Positions 17,636 to 28,539 of a DNA stretch of 64,000 bases are shown here, piece after piece. The notes under the pieces are model-generated. The model did not search any database and was not told the DNA's origin. It was given only the letters and a program-made list of their open reading frames with translations. This stretch comes from Legionellaceae bacterium (GTDB lineage: Bacteria > Pseudomonadota > Gammaproteobacteria > Legionellales > Legionellaceae): the NCBI GenBank assembly GCA_018061965.1, contig JAGOTG010000008.1, positions 42,317 to 106,316 of the forward strand, written 5' to 3'. How positions within the stretch are numbered: position 1 is the first letter of the stretch; each line of letters starts with the position of its first letter. Both the position numbers and the translations under genes were made by a program.

Positions 17636-19114
17636 TTATACTTTCTCTTGCATCGCACGCGCAATATTCCAACCACCACCCAAAGCCTTGATCAAATTGA
17701 CGCAAGCCATCTGTCCCTGAATTTGCAATTCAATAAGATTAATTTTATTTTGCAAAGCTTCGTCCTCTATAGAATAAACACCTAAATACGTATCCATCCC
17801 ATTCACCATCCGTTGTTTGGCTTGATACAGTGCACGAAATGCCGCTTTGGTTGCGGCTTGTTGGCTCTCCATTTCCTGATGCAAACGATAAGTTGCTACC
17901 AGACCATCTTCCACTTCTTGATACGCAGTTAACACGGTTTGACGGTAATTGTTCACGGTTTCATAATAAATTGCTTTTGCCTTTTTCAAATTGGCTTGTA
18001 AATAATAACCATCAAACACAATTTGACTAATTTGCTGTGGCATCATCACGATCCCAGAAGGAGGGCCCAATCCCCAAATTAAACTAGGTTGCGAAAACAA
18101 TTGGCCAATCGATCTGGTTTGAGCACCAATTAATGTATTGAGATTAAACGTTGGAAAAAATGCTGCACGCGCCACACCAATACTCGCATTCGCCGATTGG
18201 ACGCGTTGCGCCGCAGCAGCCACATCCGGCCGCCTTTGTAATAAAACGGAGGGCACATCGGGCGAAACCGGCACAAAGCGCATAGGAACTTGCGCCGCTT
18301 TCAGATGAAAATTAGCCGGAATTGCACCTGTTAATACCGCCAAAGCGTGTTCTAATTTGGCTCGCGATAAACGCATATTGGTCGCCGCAGTTTTGGCCCG
18401 CTCAACGGTTTTAACTGCCTGGTCGTCTTCCAATGCAGATAGCGCCCCCCCGATATGGAGTTGATGAATCAAAAACAAAGCATGTTCATCTGCTGCTACA
18501 ATTCTATCTAAAGCCTTTTGCTCTTCATCTTCACCACGCAATTGGAAATAAATATTAGCCAAACTGGCATGTAAGCTTAAATCCAATGCCGCTACGTCGA
18601 ACTCTGTTGCACGCGCTGCGTGAGCACTGGCCGATACAGTGTTCCGGATTTCGCCCCACACGTCGACTTCATACGATAACAATGCCTGCAAGGTAAAAGT
18701 ATTGTAGATAAATTGCGTACCATTATAAACATTCGCGATGCTTTGAGAATTATCTTGGCGCCCGCCTCCACCCACCCCCAAAATAGTCGGGTATAAAAAT
18801 GAGCGTGCAGCCTGGACCAAAGCGCGCGACTCTTGGAAACGAGCATAAGCTTGATCTAAGCTTGGATTGGAGCAAGTCAATTGGTCTTCCAGCTCATTTA
18901 ATACCGGATCATGAAACGCGGTCCACCAACGACGATGTTTGCTTTCCGTCGCCAATGCCGGTTTGGCCATCACCCAACGCATACCTTCTTTATACTTTTC
19001 CGGAATAGGCATGGGCGGCCGGTGAGATTTAGGCGCAAACGAACAATGAGTCGTCATCAGCATACTGAGACACAACCCCACCCCCAGGCGCCAACGACGC
19101 GTAGCGTTCATCAT
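17636..19114 (-). CDS. Outer-membrane channel of an RND efflux system (NodT/TolC family)
   Basis: A 492-aa outer-membrane factor. The family pattern is visible: WWTAFHDPVLNELEDQL, the repeated long-helix segments, LLQRRPDVAAAAQRVQSANASIGVARAAFFP, and the terminal VEDGLVA.. helices. The N-terminus has a signal sequence ending MLMTTHCS; a Cys there suggests a lipoprotein, as in NodT relatives, but TTHC is not a canonical lipobox. It is the third gene of a permease-adaptor-channel operon and overlaps the adaptor by 4 bp. It forms the exit duct across the outer membrane. Confidence 0.9.
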   Translation of the reverse strand: MMNATRRWRLGVGLCLSMLMTTHCSFAPKSHRPPMPIPEKYKEGMRWVMAKPALATESKHRRWWTAFHDPVLNELEDQLTCSNPSLDQAYARFQESRALVQAARSFLYPTILGVGGGGRQDNSQSIANVYNGTQFIYNTFTLQALLSYEVDVWGEIRNTVSASAHAARATEFDVAALDLSLHASLANIYFQLRGEDEEQKALDRIVAADEHALFLIHQLHIGGALSALEDDQAVKTVERAKTAATNMRLSRAKLEHALAVLTGAIPANFHLKAAQVPMRFVPVSPDVPSVLLQRRPDVAAAAQRVQSANASIGVARAAFFPTFNLNTLIGAQTRSIGQLFSQPSLIWGLGPPSGIVMMPQQISQIVFDGYYLQANLKKAKAIYYETVNNYRQTVLTAYQEVEDGLVATYRLHQEMESQQAATKAAFRALYQAKQRMVNGMDTYLGVYSIEDEALQNKINLIELQIQGQMACVNLIKALGGGWNIARAMQEKV

Positions 19115-20277
19115 AATGCGGTTTGAATGTTGGCATCCACCCTGTCAACTCGTTGTCCTGCATACAACGAATCGGGTGGATTAATGATAATGTGCTCCCC
19201 GGGTTGAATACCATGTTCAACACGTACCTTTTTACCAAAATCAGTTGCAATATCAATATTTTTGAATACCACATGCCCCGTCTCATCTACCGTTGCAATT
19301 TGCAGACCTGCAGCTTGAAAAATCAACGTGTTCACTGGCAAAATCACCGATTCTTGCGGATGCTCGATAGGAATTTCTACCATCGTATACCCACCTGGAA
19401 ATAACGCGCCATCTCGATTATCTACCCAAAATTCTGCTTGTAAAGTTTGTAAAACCGCATCAATATTTTCTGCAGTTTTGAGCAGCTTTCCAGTAAACAC
19501 ACGGCCAGGATGTTCTGCGAATCGCAAATACACGGTCATATTAGGAGTGATTTTGGTGGAATAGGTTTGCGGCACATTCACATACAAACGCAATTTATCC
19601 GATTGTACAATCTGAAAAAGCGGTTGGGCTTCAGCGGGATTAGAACCAATATTAATCAAATCACCAATATCCGTTTGTCGAGAACTAATTACGCCATCAA
19701 ACGGAGCAACCACGGTTTCAAAATTTACGAAAGCTCGCAATTTGTTAAAATTTGCTCTGGCCTGAAACATGGTAGCGGCCAAAGAAGCAGCACCGTATGT
19801 TTTATCGTCGGTCGCTTGTTTTGAAACTGAATCCGTTTTTAATAAATTAACCCAACGTTTAGCTGTAATTTGAGCCAAATCATTCTGTGCAGTTGCATAG
19901 CTCAAATATGATTCTGCTTCATGTAATTGCGCATCCAATTCTGGGCGATCAATCACCGCCAAAACATCCCCTTTGCGCACATGATATCCAATATCCACAT
20001 ACCAAAACTTTAAATAACCTTTTGCTCGGGCATAGACTGTTGCACCATGCCAAGGCATAACAAATCCAGGAAGATAAATTTTTTCGGTGGCAGTACTATT
20101 TTGCGCAGTAATCGTTCGTACCAACGGCACTGAACTAGCCAACGTGTTTCCCTTGAGCCGCCAATAAGCAAATAGCCTTACTGTAAAAATCGCCACGACC
20201 AAAATGACGACTGCAACGCCAATCCATTGCCAACGATGTTTACGCCAATTTATACTTTCATACATCTCATCAAACAT
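19111..20277 (-). CDS. RND efflux periplasmic adaptor (HlyD/MFP family)
   Basis: A 388-aa adaptor with one N-terminal membrane anchor (WIGVAVVILVVAIFTVRLF), a lipoyl half-motif (ARAKGYLKFWYVDIGYHVRKGDVLAVIDRPELDAQ), an alpha-hairpin with AQITAKRW, and the second half VAPFDGVISSRQTDIGDLI. It links the inner-membrane pump to the outer-membrane channel. I start it at 20277, with AGGA about 8 nt upstream, giving an 8-bp overlap with the permease gene. A longer frame to 20349 would read into the permease and is unlikely. Confidence 0.9.
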   Translation of the reverse strand: MFDEMYESINWRKHRWQWIGVAVVILVVAIFTVRLFAYWRLKGNTLASSVPLVRTITAQNSTATEKIYLPGFVMPWHGATVYARAKGYLKFWYVDIGYHVRKGDVLAVIDRPELDAQLHEAESYLSYATAQNDLAQITAKRWVNLLKTDSVSKQATDDKTYGAASLAATMFQARANFNKLRAFVNFETVVAPFDGVISSRQTDIGDLINIGSNPAEAQPLFQIVQSDKLRLYVNVPQTYSTKITPNMTVYLRFAEHPGRVFTGKLLKTAENIDAVLQTLQAEFWVDNRDGALFPGGYTMVEIPIEHPQESVILPVNTLIFQAAGLQIATVDETGHVVFKNIDIATDFGKKVRVEHGIQPGEHIIINPPDSLYAGQRVDRVDANIQTAL

Positions 20278-23200
20278 GGGATGGTTCCTGAGTTCTATGT
20301 AAAATTTTAAACACGGTCGGTACAAAAAATAAGGTCGCAAAGGTTGCAAAACTCAACCCGCCGATCACTGCGCGTCCGAGTGGCGCATTTTGCTCCCCAC
20401 CATCTCCCAAACCCAATGCCATGGGTAACATGCCTATGATCATGGCCAACGCTGTCATCATAACGGGGCGTAAACGCGTCACCCCAGCTTCTAACGCCGC
20501 AGCCTGCGGGGTTTGTCCTGCCGCTAAATTGGCCCGCGCAAAACTTACTAATAAAATACTATTGGACGTTGCTACGCCCATACACATAATGGCACCAGTC
20601 AGAGCCGGGACACTTAAGGCGGTGTGTGTTAAAAACAACATCCAAGCAATCCCGGCTATCGCTGCTGGCAATGCGGTGATAATAATAAAAGGGTCTAACC
20701 ACGACTGAAAATTAATTACCATAATCATATAAACTAAGATTACGGAAAAAAGCAATCCAAAATATAAGGTTTTAAACGTGGATTGTTGCGTTGCAATTTG
20801 CCCACGCACAAAAATTTGCGACCCCTCCGGTAAATCTTTTGCCGTTTCTTTGATAATACGATTCAGATCAGCGCTCACAGCACCCATATCACGTCCATCT
20901 ACGCCCGCTAGAATATTTAACATCGGTTGTACATTATAATGGGACGCGACCAAAGGGACCCCAATGCGTTTAATACTCGCCACTGCTCCTAAAATTTGCA
21001 TAGGCGTGCTGACCGACGTATTGGTAATTGGCATATTCAACAAATCTTGAACCGTATCAATTTCATATTGCGGCATTTGGGTTGTTATTTGGTAGTTCAT
21101 TTTATTGTCCGGATCCACCCAAAAATTGGGTGTGGTCTGAAATGCACCGGCCAAAGCAATCATTAAATTATTACCAATATCTTGCTGCGTAAACCCTAAC
21201 TCCTTCGCACGGGTTCTGTCCACATCTACAAACAAAGCAGGATATTGATCCGATTGCCGAATTCTCGAATCCACAATCCCAGGAATGGTCCGGATCTGTT
21301 GCAATAATCGGCGCGCATAATTATGGTTAGGGCCGTGGTGCAACCCAATAATCTGAATATCGATATCTGCAGGGTGACCAAAATTAAGAATTTTTCCTAC
21401 CATGTCAGCCGGTAAAAAAGCAAAATCCACTGATTGGAATTTCTCACGTAATTTTTCGCGCAACAAACGCGTATACAGTTGTACCGGGTGATGATGCTCT
21501 TTTAAAGCAATAAACGTATCCGTATCATTAGCCCCATTGGTGCCCGTATCGTTATACGTTAAATTCACACCACTAATCGGAAGACCAATATTATCTACCG
21601 TAGAATCCAACTCATCGGCAGGAATGACTTGCTTAATTACCGTATTCACTTCAGCAGCAATTTTCGCAGTTTCTTCAATTCGGGTACCTGCTGGCGCAGA
21701 ATAATGCAGCAATATTTGTCCTGCATCTACTTTCGGGAAAAAATTGGATCCCAATGCCGGCCACAATACCAATATAGACAAAAATGCCACGCCAAAAAAC
21801 ACGCTGGCAAACTGTTTTTCATTGCTCAAAACCCAATCCAGATTCTCTTGATAACGAGTTTGCAAACGTCTAAATTTCTCATCAAACCAATGATGAAAAC
21901 GAGCCAAATGCGTGGGTGCTTGCGCCGTGTCTGAGTGAGGCGTGTCTAATAAGTACAATGCCATAGTCGGTAACAAAGTTCGGGATAAAAAATAGGAAGC
22001 GATCATGGCAAAAATCACGGCTTCGGCCATGGGAACAAATAAATATTTGGACACGCCTTCCAAATAAAACATGGGAATAAACACAATACAGATACACATG
22101 GTCGACACAATCGCAGGAATTGCAATTTGATTAGCACCTTCTAAAATAGCCTCTTTCAATGGCTTACCTTGTTCCAAATTCCAATTAATATTTTCAATCG
22201 CAACGGTGGCATCATCAACCAAAATACCGACCGCCAAAGCCAGCCCACCCAATGTCATAATGTTGATGGTATTCCCCAACGCTGACAGGATTGTCAACGA
22301 GGCCAATATAGACAAAGGAATGGAAATAGTAATAATCAAAGTGGAACGCATACTACCCAAAAACGCTAAAATCATTAACGCCGTCAAACAAGCTGCAATC
22401 ACGCCTTCGGTCACCACCCCCTTAATTGCTGCCGTCACAAATATGGCCTGATTACCAGAAATAGACAAAGCTAGCTCTTTGGTCAAATTAGCCTTGATCA
22501 AGGGGATCAACCCAATCACTCGATTAATAATATTTAAAGTAGACGCACTACCGGTTTTCTCTATGCCCAACATCACGGCACGCATGCCATTGTGATTCAC
22601 AATATTGGTTTGTGGGGGGAAACCATCGCGCACATGTCCCACATCGCGCGCATAAATGATTTTATTGTGCGCAGCCAGTACAGGCATATAATTCAAATCT
22701 TTGACTTTAAGCGGACTGTTATTAAATTTAATGATGTATTCAGTGAGGCCAATTTTTTCGGTCCCGCCGGGAATAATCAAACTTTGATTATTCATTGCCT
22801 GATTCACATTTTGCGCTGACAACCCGAATTCTTGCAGTCTTTTATTATTCACATCCACCATAATGACGCGCGATTTTCCTCCATATCCAGGAGGTACTGA
22901 CGCACCCTGCACTGTCGCCAATTGCGGGCGCACAAAATTATTGGCCAAATCATTCAGTTTTTGCTCGGGCAATGTATCACTTGACAACAATAGATTCACG
23001 ACAGGCACCGTAGCAGCGTTATAACTTAAAACAAAAGGTGGCGTGATCCCAGGTGGGAGGTATTTCAGCATGGTTTGCGCAATCGCGGTGACTTGAGCAA
23101 GGGCAATCCCTATGTCGACCCCCTTCTGGAAATATAATCTGGTCACCGAAACCCCAAGCAAAGATTGGGATTCCATATGCTCAATATCATTCACAGTGGT

Positions 23201-23416
23201 AGTCGCGGCTAATTCAAAAATAGTGGTAATGCGATTAGCCATATCGTCTGGTGGCATGCCAGAATATTGCCAAACAACAGAAACAACGGGAATATCAATA
23301 GACGGAAAAATATCCGTAGAAGTACGTAGGATTGATAGCACACCCATGAGCAATAATAAAATAGCCAACACAACAAATGTATACGGTCTAGACAATGCAA
23401 GTCTGACAAGCCACAT
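20270..23416 (-). CDS. RND multidrug efflux permease (AcrB/HAE family)
   Basis: At 1048 aa it matches the AcrB length. The twelve-helix RND layout is visible, with the proton-relay motif in TM4 (GILVDDATVAIENI, adjacent Asp pair), TM1 PYTFVVLAILLLLMGVLSI, and two large periplasmic loops. The closest general type is the MexW/MdtB-like group of HAE1 pumps. It exports toxic compounds using the proton gradient. It is the first gene of the operon and diverges from the DUF1003 gene across about 140 bp; no local regulator is seen. Confidence 0.93.
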   Translation of the reverse strand: MWLVRLALSRPYTFVVLAILLLLMGVLSILRTSTDIFPSIDIPVVSVVWQYSGMPPDDMANRITTIFELAATTTVNDIEHMESQSLLGVSVTRLYFQKGVDIGIALAQVTAIAQTMLKYLPPGITPPFVLSYNAATVPVVNLLLSSDTLPEQKLNDLANNFVRPQLATVQGASVPPGYGGKSRVIMVDVNNKRLQEFGLSAQNVNQAMNNQSLIIPGGTEKIGLTEYIIKFNNSPLKVKDLNYMPVLAAHNKIIYARDVGHVRDGFPPQTNIVNHNGMRAVMLGIEKTGSASTLNIINRVIGLIPLIKANLTKELALSISGNQAIFVTAAIKGVVTEGVIAACLTALMILAFLGSMRSTLIITISIPLSILASLTILSALGNTINIMTLGGLALAVGILVDDATVAIENINWNLEQGKPLKEAILEGANQIAIPAIVSTMCICIVFIPMFYLEGVSKYLFVPMAEAVIFAMIASYFLSRTLLPTMALYLLDTPHSDTAQAPTHLARFHHWFDEKFRRLQTRYQENLDWVLSNEKQFASVFFGVAFLSILVLWPALGSNFFPKVDAGQILLHYSAPAGTRIEETAKIAAEVNTVIKQVIPADELDSTVDNIGLPISGVNLTYNDTGTNGANDTDTFIALKEHHHPVQLYTRLLREKLREKFQSVDFAFLPADMVGKILNFGHPADIDIQIIGLHHGPNHNYARRLLQQIRTIPGIVDSRIRQSDQYPALFVDVDRTRAKELGFTQQDIGNNLMIALAGAFQTTPNFWVDPDNKMNYQITTQMPQYEIDTVQDLLNMPITNTSVSTPMQILGAVASIKRIGVPLVASHYNVQPMLNILAGVDGRDMGAVSADLNRIIKETAKDLPEGSQIFVRGQIATQQSTFKTLYFGLLFSVILVYMIMVINFQSWLDPFIIITALPAAIAGIAWMLFLTHTALSVPALTGAIMCMGVATSNSILLVSFARANLAAGQTPQAAALEAGVTRLRPVMMTALAMIIGMLPMALGLGDGGEQNAPLGRAVIGGLSFATFATLFFVPTVFKILHRTQEPSHV

Positions 23417-23554
23417 AGCAATCCATGTCTACTGGTATCAACTCATTATGATGAAAATTTATTTTAAACACAATGGGAACGAAGATGACTTATAGGATGA
23501 GAAAGTATTAAAATTACCAACTGTATGAGATTATGAGATAAAGAAGAGCGAACT

Positions 23555-24298
23555 ATGAAAAAACAAAAAAAAGACAAGTTTACTTGTTTTGTTTGCCAAC
23601 AATCCTTTTTAAACCACGAGGTGATTGCGGGAGAATTAGTGCAGAAAGAACTTGCTCACGAGATTAAAAAAGTTGCTCCCGATTGGAACGCTACTCATTT
23701 TATATGTCATTCCGATCTAGCAGTCATGCGCTCTCATTATATCCATTCATTGCTCAATACTGAAAAAAATGAACTAACCTCGATGGAACGCTCGGTTTTG
23801 AAAAGCATACAAGAGCATGAACTTTTATCCACCGATATTGAAGAAGAGTTTGATAAAAACTGGACATTTGTTGACAAACTCACTGATAAAATTGCGAAAT
23901 TTGGTGGGAGTTGGGGATTTTTGATTTGTTTTGGTATTTTTCTCACTGCATGGATGATAACCAATTCGCTCATCCTATTTTTAAGACCACTCGATCCTTA
24001 TCCCTTCATTTTTCTTAATTTAATTTTATCCTGCCTTACAGCAATGCAAGCTCCCGTTATCATGATGAGTCAAAATCGCCATGCTGAGAAAGATCGATTT
24101 CGGTCGCAACATGATTATAAAGTCAATTTGAAAGCTGAACTGGAAATTCGCAGTTTACATGAAAAAATAGACCATCTACTGTCGCATCAATGGGAAAAAA
24201 TGGTAAAAATACAAGAAATGCAACTTGAAATGCTAGCCGAGCTAAATAGCGCGAAAAAAGCCAAAGTGCCTGCTAAGCGCTTAAAACAAACTGATTGA
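23555..24298 (+). CDS. DUF1003 membrane protein with N-terminal CxxC
   Basis: A 247-aa protein. The N-terminal part has CFVCQQSF plus a later CHSD, a possible zinc site. The DUF1003 core follows: DKLTDKIAKFGGSWGFLICFGIFLTAWM and PFIFLNLILSCLTAMQAPVIMMSQNR (two helices), then a coiled-coil tail (KAELEIRSLHEKIDHLL...). The domain is widespread and linked to ion or magnesium homeostasis in some annotations, but no function is proven. It diverges from the efflux operon. The start ATG has AAGAGCGA upstream. Confidence 0.88.
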   Translation: MKKQKKDKFTCFVCQQSFLNHEVIAGELVQKELAHEIKKVAPDWNATHFICHSDLAVMRSHYIHSLLNTEKNELTSMERSVLKSIQEHELLSTDIEEEFDKNWTFVDKLTDKIAKFGGSWGFLICFGIFLTAWMITNSLILFLRPLDPYPFIFLNLILSCLTAMQAPVIMMSQNRHAEKDRFRSQHDYKVNLKAELEIRSLHEKIDHLLSHQWEKMVKIQEMQLEMLAELNSAKKAKVPAKRLKQTD

Positions 24299-24342
24299 AA
24301 TTGGACTTTTGAGCACGCCCCTTAGTGAAGAGGTTTCTATAA

Positions 24343-25098
24343 GTGAATAAAGCATTGCAGAGTATCCATACGAACGTAACAACAATTATGTTGCTGTTTT
24401 TAAGCTTTGGAATTTCTATTTTTTCGCCAAAAATCTGCATAGCCGGTAATGACTGCGTGATATTACTCCATGGCTTAGCAAGAACCAACCACTCGATGGC
24501 AAAGTTAGAATCAACCTTAAAAAAACACCATTATATGGTCGTAAATGATAATTACCCGTCGACTAAAAAATCAATCGAACAGCTTGCCAACGAGTTCATC
24601 CCACCGATGCTCTATCAATGCCTCAAACACCATCCTAAATACATTCATTTTGTGGCCCATTCATTGGGAGGCATGATGGTAGAACACTATTTACAAACTC
24701 ATACGATTACTAAACTGGGCACGGTTATCATGCTCAGTCCCCCGAATCATGGTAGTCCTTTAGCCGATCTCTTACATAACAATAAGATTGTACAGCTTAT
24801 TTTAGGGCCCTCTATTCAAGCGTTAACCACTCAAATAAAGGAATCGTCTCTAAAACGTGGCCCCTACAAAATTGGCATTATTGCCGGAAGCCGCAGTTTA
24901 AATCCTTTTGGCGCATTTATTTTTGATGAACCAAATGACGGCATAGTCCCGGTATCCAGCACTAAAATGAAACCAATGAATGATTTTATTGTTTTGCCAG
25001 TAACCCATACCTTCATGATGCGAAATGAACAGGTAATCACGCAAATTTTATGTTTTTTAAAGCGTGGACATTTTTGTTTGAGGACCGACAGGTGTTGA
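24343..25098 (+). CDS. Secreted lipase-like alpha/beta hydrolase
   Basis: A 251-aa protein with an N-terminal hydrophobic signal (about 12-33). The alpha/beta-hydrolase features are VILLHGLARTNHSM (oxyanion loop), the nucleophile elbow AHSLGG (S107), acid D199 in PNDGIVPV, and His222 in VTHTFM. These fit a Ser-Asp-His triad of the class 2 lipase/acyltransferase type. The substrate is unknown. It starts at GTG with GAGG 9 nt upstream. It follows the DUF1003 gene by 44 bp and may share its transcript. Confidence 0.82.
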   Translation: MNKALQSIHTNVTTIMLLFLSFGISIFSPKICIAGNDCVILLHGLARTNHSMAKLESTLKKHHYMVVNDNYPSTKKSIEQLANEFIPPMLYQCLKHHPKYIHFVAHSLGGMMVEHYLQTHTITKLGTVIMLSPPNHGSPLADLLHNNKIVQLILGPSIQALTTQIKESSLKRGPYKIGIIAGSRSLNPFGAFIFDEPNDGIVPVSSTKMKPMNDFIVLPVTHTFMMRNEQVITQILCFLKRGHFCLRTDRC

Positions 25099-25390
25099 AA
25101 ACAGAAAGCATTTACGGAATAAACATACATGCTCAGTCGAAGGACAACCTGGTTTCGTTTCTTCAACCGATTGAGATGCTCTTTTTTCTGATTTACCGGA
25201 TGGAGTCAGATAATAATTTTATAAATTGGTTTATTACCAATGTTCGCAACCCGATAAACAGCAGTTTCATATGCTTGAGTATAATTTAAGGTGCTGTTTT
25301 TGTGTCTTTAGTGATAAAACAATCAGCACACCCAGCAGTGTGAAACCGCACCTTAAATATATTTAATTTTGACTTCGAGGTATAAATAGC

Positions 25391-25840
25391 ATGCTAGTAT
25401 ATGTCATTTCATCAACAAAAATTCGTATTTCACATCCACATGAAAATTCAAATTCAAGGCAAACATTTTTTCCTGTTGCACTTGTAAGCAAACAAGACAT
25501 AAAGACGCTTTTGAGAGAAGCTACTTTAAGTGTTTATCAAGACCGAAGGATGGCCCTTAATAGGTCATTCAATGAATCAATAGCTCACACAGAACATTCA
25601 TCAGGACAATTTTCTCACGCATTTCCAGTAATTTGTATATACATGACTGAAGAGGAATACGACACATTAGATAAAGACGAGAACCATGCGATGGCTAAAA
25701 AATTCTCTGGTTTGAACAAACATATAGAGCCAAAAGGATGGGCATATTACAAGTTAGTGCGTGAGAACAAAAAAGAACTGCATGAGTATGATTTCTACAA
25801 ACAAGAGGATAACCAGCCTGAATGTTGCCGTATATCTTAA
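25391..25840 (+). CDS. Orphan 149-aa protein
   Basis: I do not recognise this protein. It is soluble, has no signal peptide or membrane segment, and is rich in His, Glu and Lys (HTEHSSGQFSHAFPVICIY, TEEEYDTLDKDENHAM), ending CCRIS. The ATG has GAGG about 10 nt upstream. It stands alone, with 292 bp of gene-free AT-rich sequence before it and an ahcY terminator facing it. The 292-bp stretch (25099-25390) shows only weak open frames and no clear element. Confidence 0.6.
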   Translation: MLVYVISSTKIRISHPHENSNSRQTFFPVALVSKQDIKTLLREATLSVYQDRRMALNRSFNESIAHTEHSSGQFSHAFPVICIYMTEEEYDTLDKDENHAMAKKFSGLNKHIEPKGWAYYKLVRENKKELHEYDFYKQEDNQPECCRIS

Positions 25841-25974
25841 TTTTTTTCGTCGCCTAATGGCTATGTCGGACACGCCCTGTCAGAGTCTTCTTTCACTGAA
25901 TGCAATCAGTAAGGCGTACTTTGAGGTCGGTGGAAATTTTATATTGTCTTGATTAAAGGGGTGTACTGCGAAAA

Positions 25975-26003
25975 GTAGGTTGGGCCGTCATGACCCAACC
26001 TAC
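25975..26003 (-). terminator. Rho-independent terminator after ahcY
   Basis: GTAGGTTGGG (25975-25984) pairs perfectly with CCCAACCTAC (25994-26003) around a 9-nt loop. On the minus strand the stem is followed by TTTT. It lies 20 bp past the ahcY stop and closes the dnaK-to-ahcY gene run. Confidence 0.85.
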
Positions 26004-26022
26004 GAGATAAACGCCCTAAATT

Positions 26023-27339
26023 CTAATACCGATAAGCATCCGGCTTATAAGGACCCTGTACTGGCACCCCAATATACTCGGCTTGTTCTTTGGTTAACTG
26101 AGTTAACCGCACACCGATACGCTCCAAATGAAGTCTCGCGACTTTTTCATCCAAATGTTTCGGTAATACGTACACTTGATTAGCATAGTCTTTTGCTTTG
26201 GTGAACAACTCAATTTGCGCCAAAACTTGATTGGTGAAAGATGCCGACATAACGAAACTAGGATGTCCCATCGCACACCCCAAATTCACCAAACGACCTT
26301 CCGCCAAAATAATCAAACGTTTCCCGTCTGGAAACACAACATGATCCACTTGGGGTTTGATATTGTCCCAAGTATAAGCACGCAATGATTGCACATCGAT
26401 TTCAGAGTCGAAATGACCAATATTACATAAAATGGCTTGATCTTTCATTGCCAACATATGCGCATGAGTCACGACATGGAAATTACCAGTAGCAGATACC
26501 AATATATCTACTTCGTCTACCACATCCTCTAACGTCACTACGCGATACCCTTCCATCGCAGCTTGTAACGCACAAATGGGGTCGATTTCTGCAATCGATA
26601 CAATCGCGCCTTGACCACGCAATGCTTGCGCACAACCTTTGCCCACATCACCGAAGCCAAGAATAATGGCTTTTTTACCGGCAATCATGACATCCGTTGC
26701 ACGTTTAATCCCATCTAATAAAGATTCTCTACACCCATATAAATTATCAAATTTAGATTTGGTCACAGAGTCATTCACATTGATTGCAGGGATTTTTAAT
26801 GTGCCTTGTTTGGCCATCTCATACAAACGCGCTACCCCTGTTGTGGTCTCTTCAGACACGCCCATCAAATTGGCGAGTAACTCAGGATATTGCTCATGCA
26901 TCACGACGGTCAAATCGCCACCATCATCTAACAATAAATTCGGCGCCCAACCATCTGGTCCACGAATAGTTTGCGCGACACACCACCAATATTCTTCTTC
27001 AGTTTCGCCTTTCCAAGCAAAAACTGGAATCCCTTTGGCCGCAATCGCCGCAGCAGCATGATCTTGCGTAGAAAAAATATTACACGATGACCAGCGAACA
27101 TCCGCTCCCAAAGCTAATAACGTTTCAATCAATACAGCTGTTTGAATCGTCATATGCAGACAACCAGCGATTCGTGCACCACGTAGAGGTTGCGATTGAG
27201 CAAACTCTTTTCTAATGGCCATCAAACCAGGCATTTCTGTTTCAGCAATCGCAATTTCTTTACGACCCCAAGCTGCCAGAGACATATCAGCGACTTTATA
27301 ATCTTGTGTTTGCACTCGTTCACCCATTACGACAGACAT
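26023..27339 (-). CDS. ahcY: Adenosylhomocysteinase (SAH hydrolase)
   Basis: A 438-aa NAD-dependent enzyme that splits S-adenosylhomocysteine into adenosine and homocysteine. Signatures are [42 protein letters not shown] (catalytic Lys/Asp/Asn region), the NAD fold [18 protein letters not shown], and the C-terminal KPDAYRY. I start at 27339 with AGGA 7 nt upstream, overlapping metK by 13 bp; a second in-frame ATG at 27327 lacks a ribosome site. With metK it forms the activated-methyl cycle. Confidence 0.96.
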   Translation of the reverse strand: MSVVMGERVQTQDYKVADMSLAAWGRKEIAIAETEMPGLMAIRKEFAQSQPLRGARIAGCLHMTIQTAVLIETLLALGADVRWSSCNIFSTQDHAAAAIAAKGIPVFAWKGETEEEYWWCVAQTIRGPDGWAPNLLLDDGGDLTVVMHEQYPELLANLMGVSEETTTGVARLYEMAKQGTLKIPAINVNDSVTKSKFDNLYGCRESLLDGIKRATDVMIAGKKAIILGFGDVGKGCAQALRGQGAIVSIAEIDPICALQAAMEGYRVVTLEDVVDEVDILVSATGNFHVVTHAHMLAMKDQAILCNIGHFDSEIDVQSLRAYTWDNIKPQVDHVVFPDGKRLIILAEGRLVNLGCAMGHPSFVMSASFTNQVLAQIELFTKAKDYANQVYVLPKHLDEKVARLHLERIGVRLTQLTKEQAEYIGVPVQGPYKPDAYRY

Positions 27340-28511
27340 ATGTCATCCTTTAAATTAGAAAAATTAACGGCTTTACGCAATTCAGCCACTTTATCCGTCC
27401 GTTCCCATGGAAAATCAGGACGGCCGTAATGCCCATAAGACGCTGTTTGACGATAAATGGGTCGCAACAATTGATGATGATCGATGATACCTTGCGGCGT
27501 CAAATCAAAATGCCCATGAATCAAATCAATAATCTTCTTGTTCTCAAATTTTGACGTACCAAACGTTTCAACGTAAATAGAAGTTGGCTCAGCAACACCA
27601 ATCGCATAAGAAACCTGAATTTCACATTTATCGGCAATCCCAGCCGCTACAATATTTTTAGCCACATGACGGGCAGCATAAGCGGCAGAACGATCAACTT
27701 TCGAAGGATCTTTCCCAGAAAAACAGCCACCACCATGTCTTGCCATCCCACCGTAGGTATCCACAATGATCTTACGTCCCGTCAAACCACAATCACCTAA
27801 GGGACCACCAATCACAAATCGACCAGTAGGATTAATAAAGTAGCGCGTAGCAGACGTTAACCAAGCAGCTGGCAACACCGGCTGAATAATATGTTCTCGC
27901 ACAGCTTTTACCAATTCGGCATGTGAAATATCTTCTGAATGTTGTGTAGAAAATACAACCGTATCTACGGCTACGGGCACACCATTTTCATAGCGTAATG
28001 TTAATTGGCATTTACCATCTGGACGTAACCAAGGTAATTCTTGAGTTTTTCTCAGCAAAGCATGACGTTCCATCAAAAGATGGGAATAAGCGATCGGAGC
28101 AGGCATCAATACTTCGGTTTCACGCGAAGCATAACCAAACATCATGCCCTGATCTCCCGCACCTAATTGCCTGGTTTGTTGATTATCTACACCCTGCGCA
28201 ATATCAACTGATTGTTTGCCAATAGCAGACAATACCGCACAAGATTCCCAGTCAAAACCCATTGCAGAACTATTGTAACCAATATCACGGATCACACCGC
28301 GTGCAATAGCTTCTACATCAACCCAAGCTTTGGTAGTGATTTCGCCACCAACTAGAACCATACCAGTTTTAACAAAGGTTTCACACGCCACGCGTGCATG
28401 CGGATCTTGCGCTAAAATCGCATCTAACACGGCATCAGAAATTTGATCGGCAATTTTATCTGGATGCCCTTCGGCAACCGATTCAGAGGTAAACACATTT
28501 GTTTGATTCAC
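27327..28511 (-). CDS. metK: S-adenosylmethionine synthetase
   Basis: A 394-aa enzyme making SAM from ATP and methionine. Signatures are [38 protein letters not shown] and [17 protein letters not shown]. It starts at GTG with a strong AAAGGAG 9 nt upstream. It lies 28 bp after carA and overlaps ahcY, so it probably belongs to the same minus-strand transcript. There is no room for a SAM riboswitch in that gap. Confidence 0.96.
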   Translation of the reverse strand: MNQTNVFTSESVAEGHPDKIADQISDAVLDAILAQDPHARVACETFVKTGMVLVGGEITTKAWVDVEAIARGVIRDIGYNSSAMGFDWESCAVLSAIGKQSVDIAQGVDNQQTRQLGAGDQGMMFGYASRETEVLMPAPIAYSHLLMERHALLRKTQELPWLRPDGKCQLTLRYENGVPVAVDTVVFSTQHSEDISHAELVKAVREHIIQPVLPAAWLTSATRYFINPTGRFVIGGPLGDCGLTGRKIIVDTYGGMARHGGGCFSGKDPSKVDRSAAYAARHVAKNIVAAGIADKCEIQVSYAIGVAEPTSIYVETFGTSKFENKKIIDLIHGHFDLTPQGIIDHHQLLRPIYRQTASYGHYGRPDFPWERTDKVAELRKAVNFSNLKDDICLS

Positions 28512-28539
28512 AGATTTTTACTCCTTTAAATATATTTAG

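Noticed and set aside
28512..28539. SAM riboswitch before metK
   Set aside because: Only 28 bp separate carA and metK, too short for any SAM riboswitch class, and no such fold was seen.
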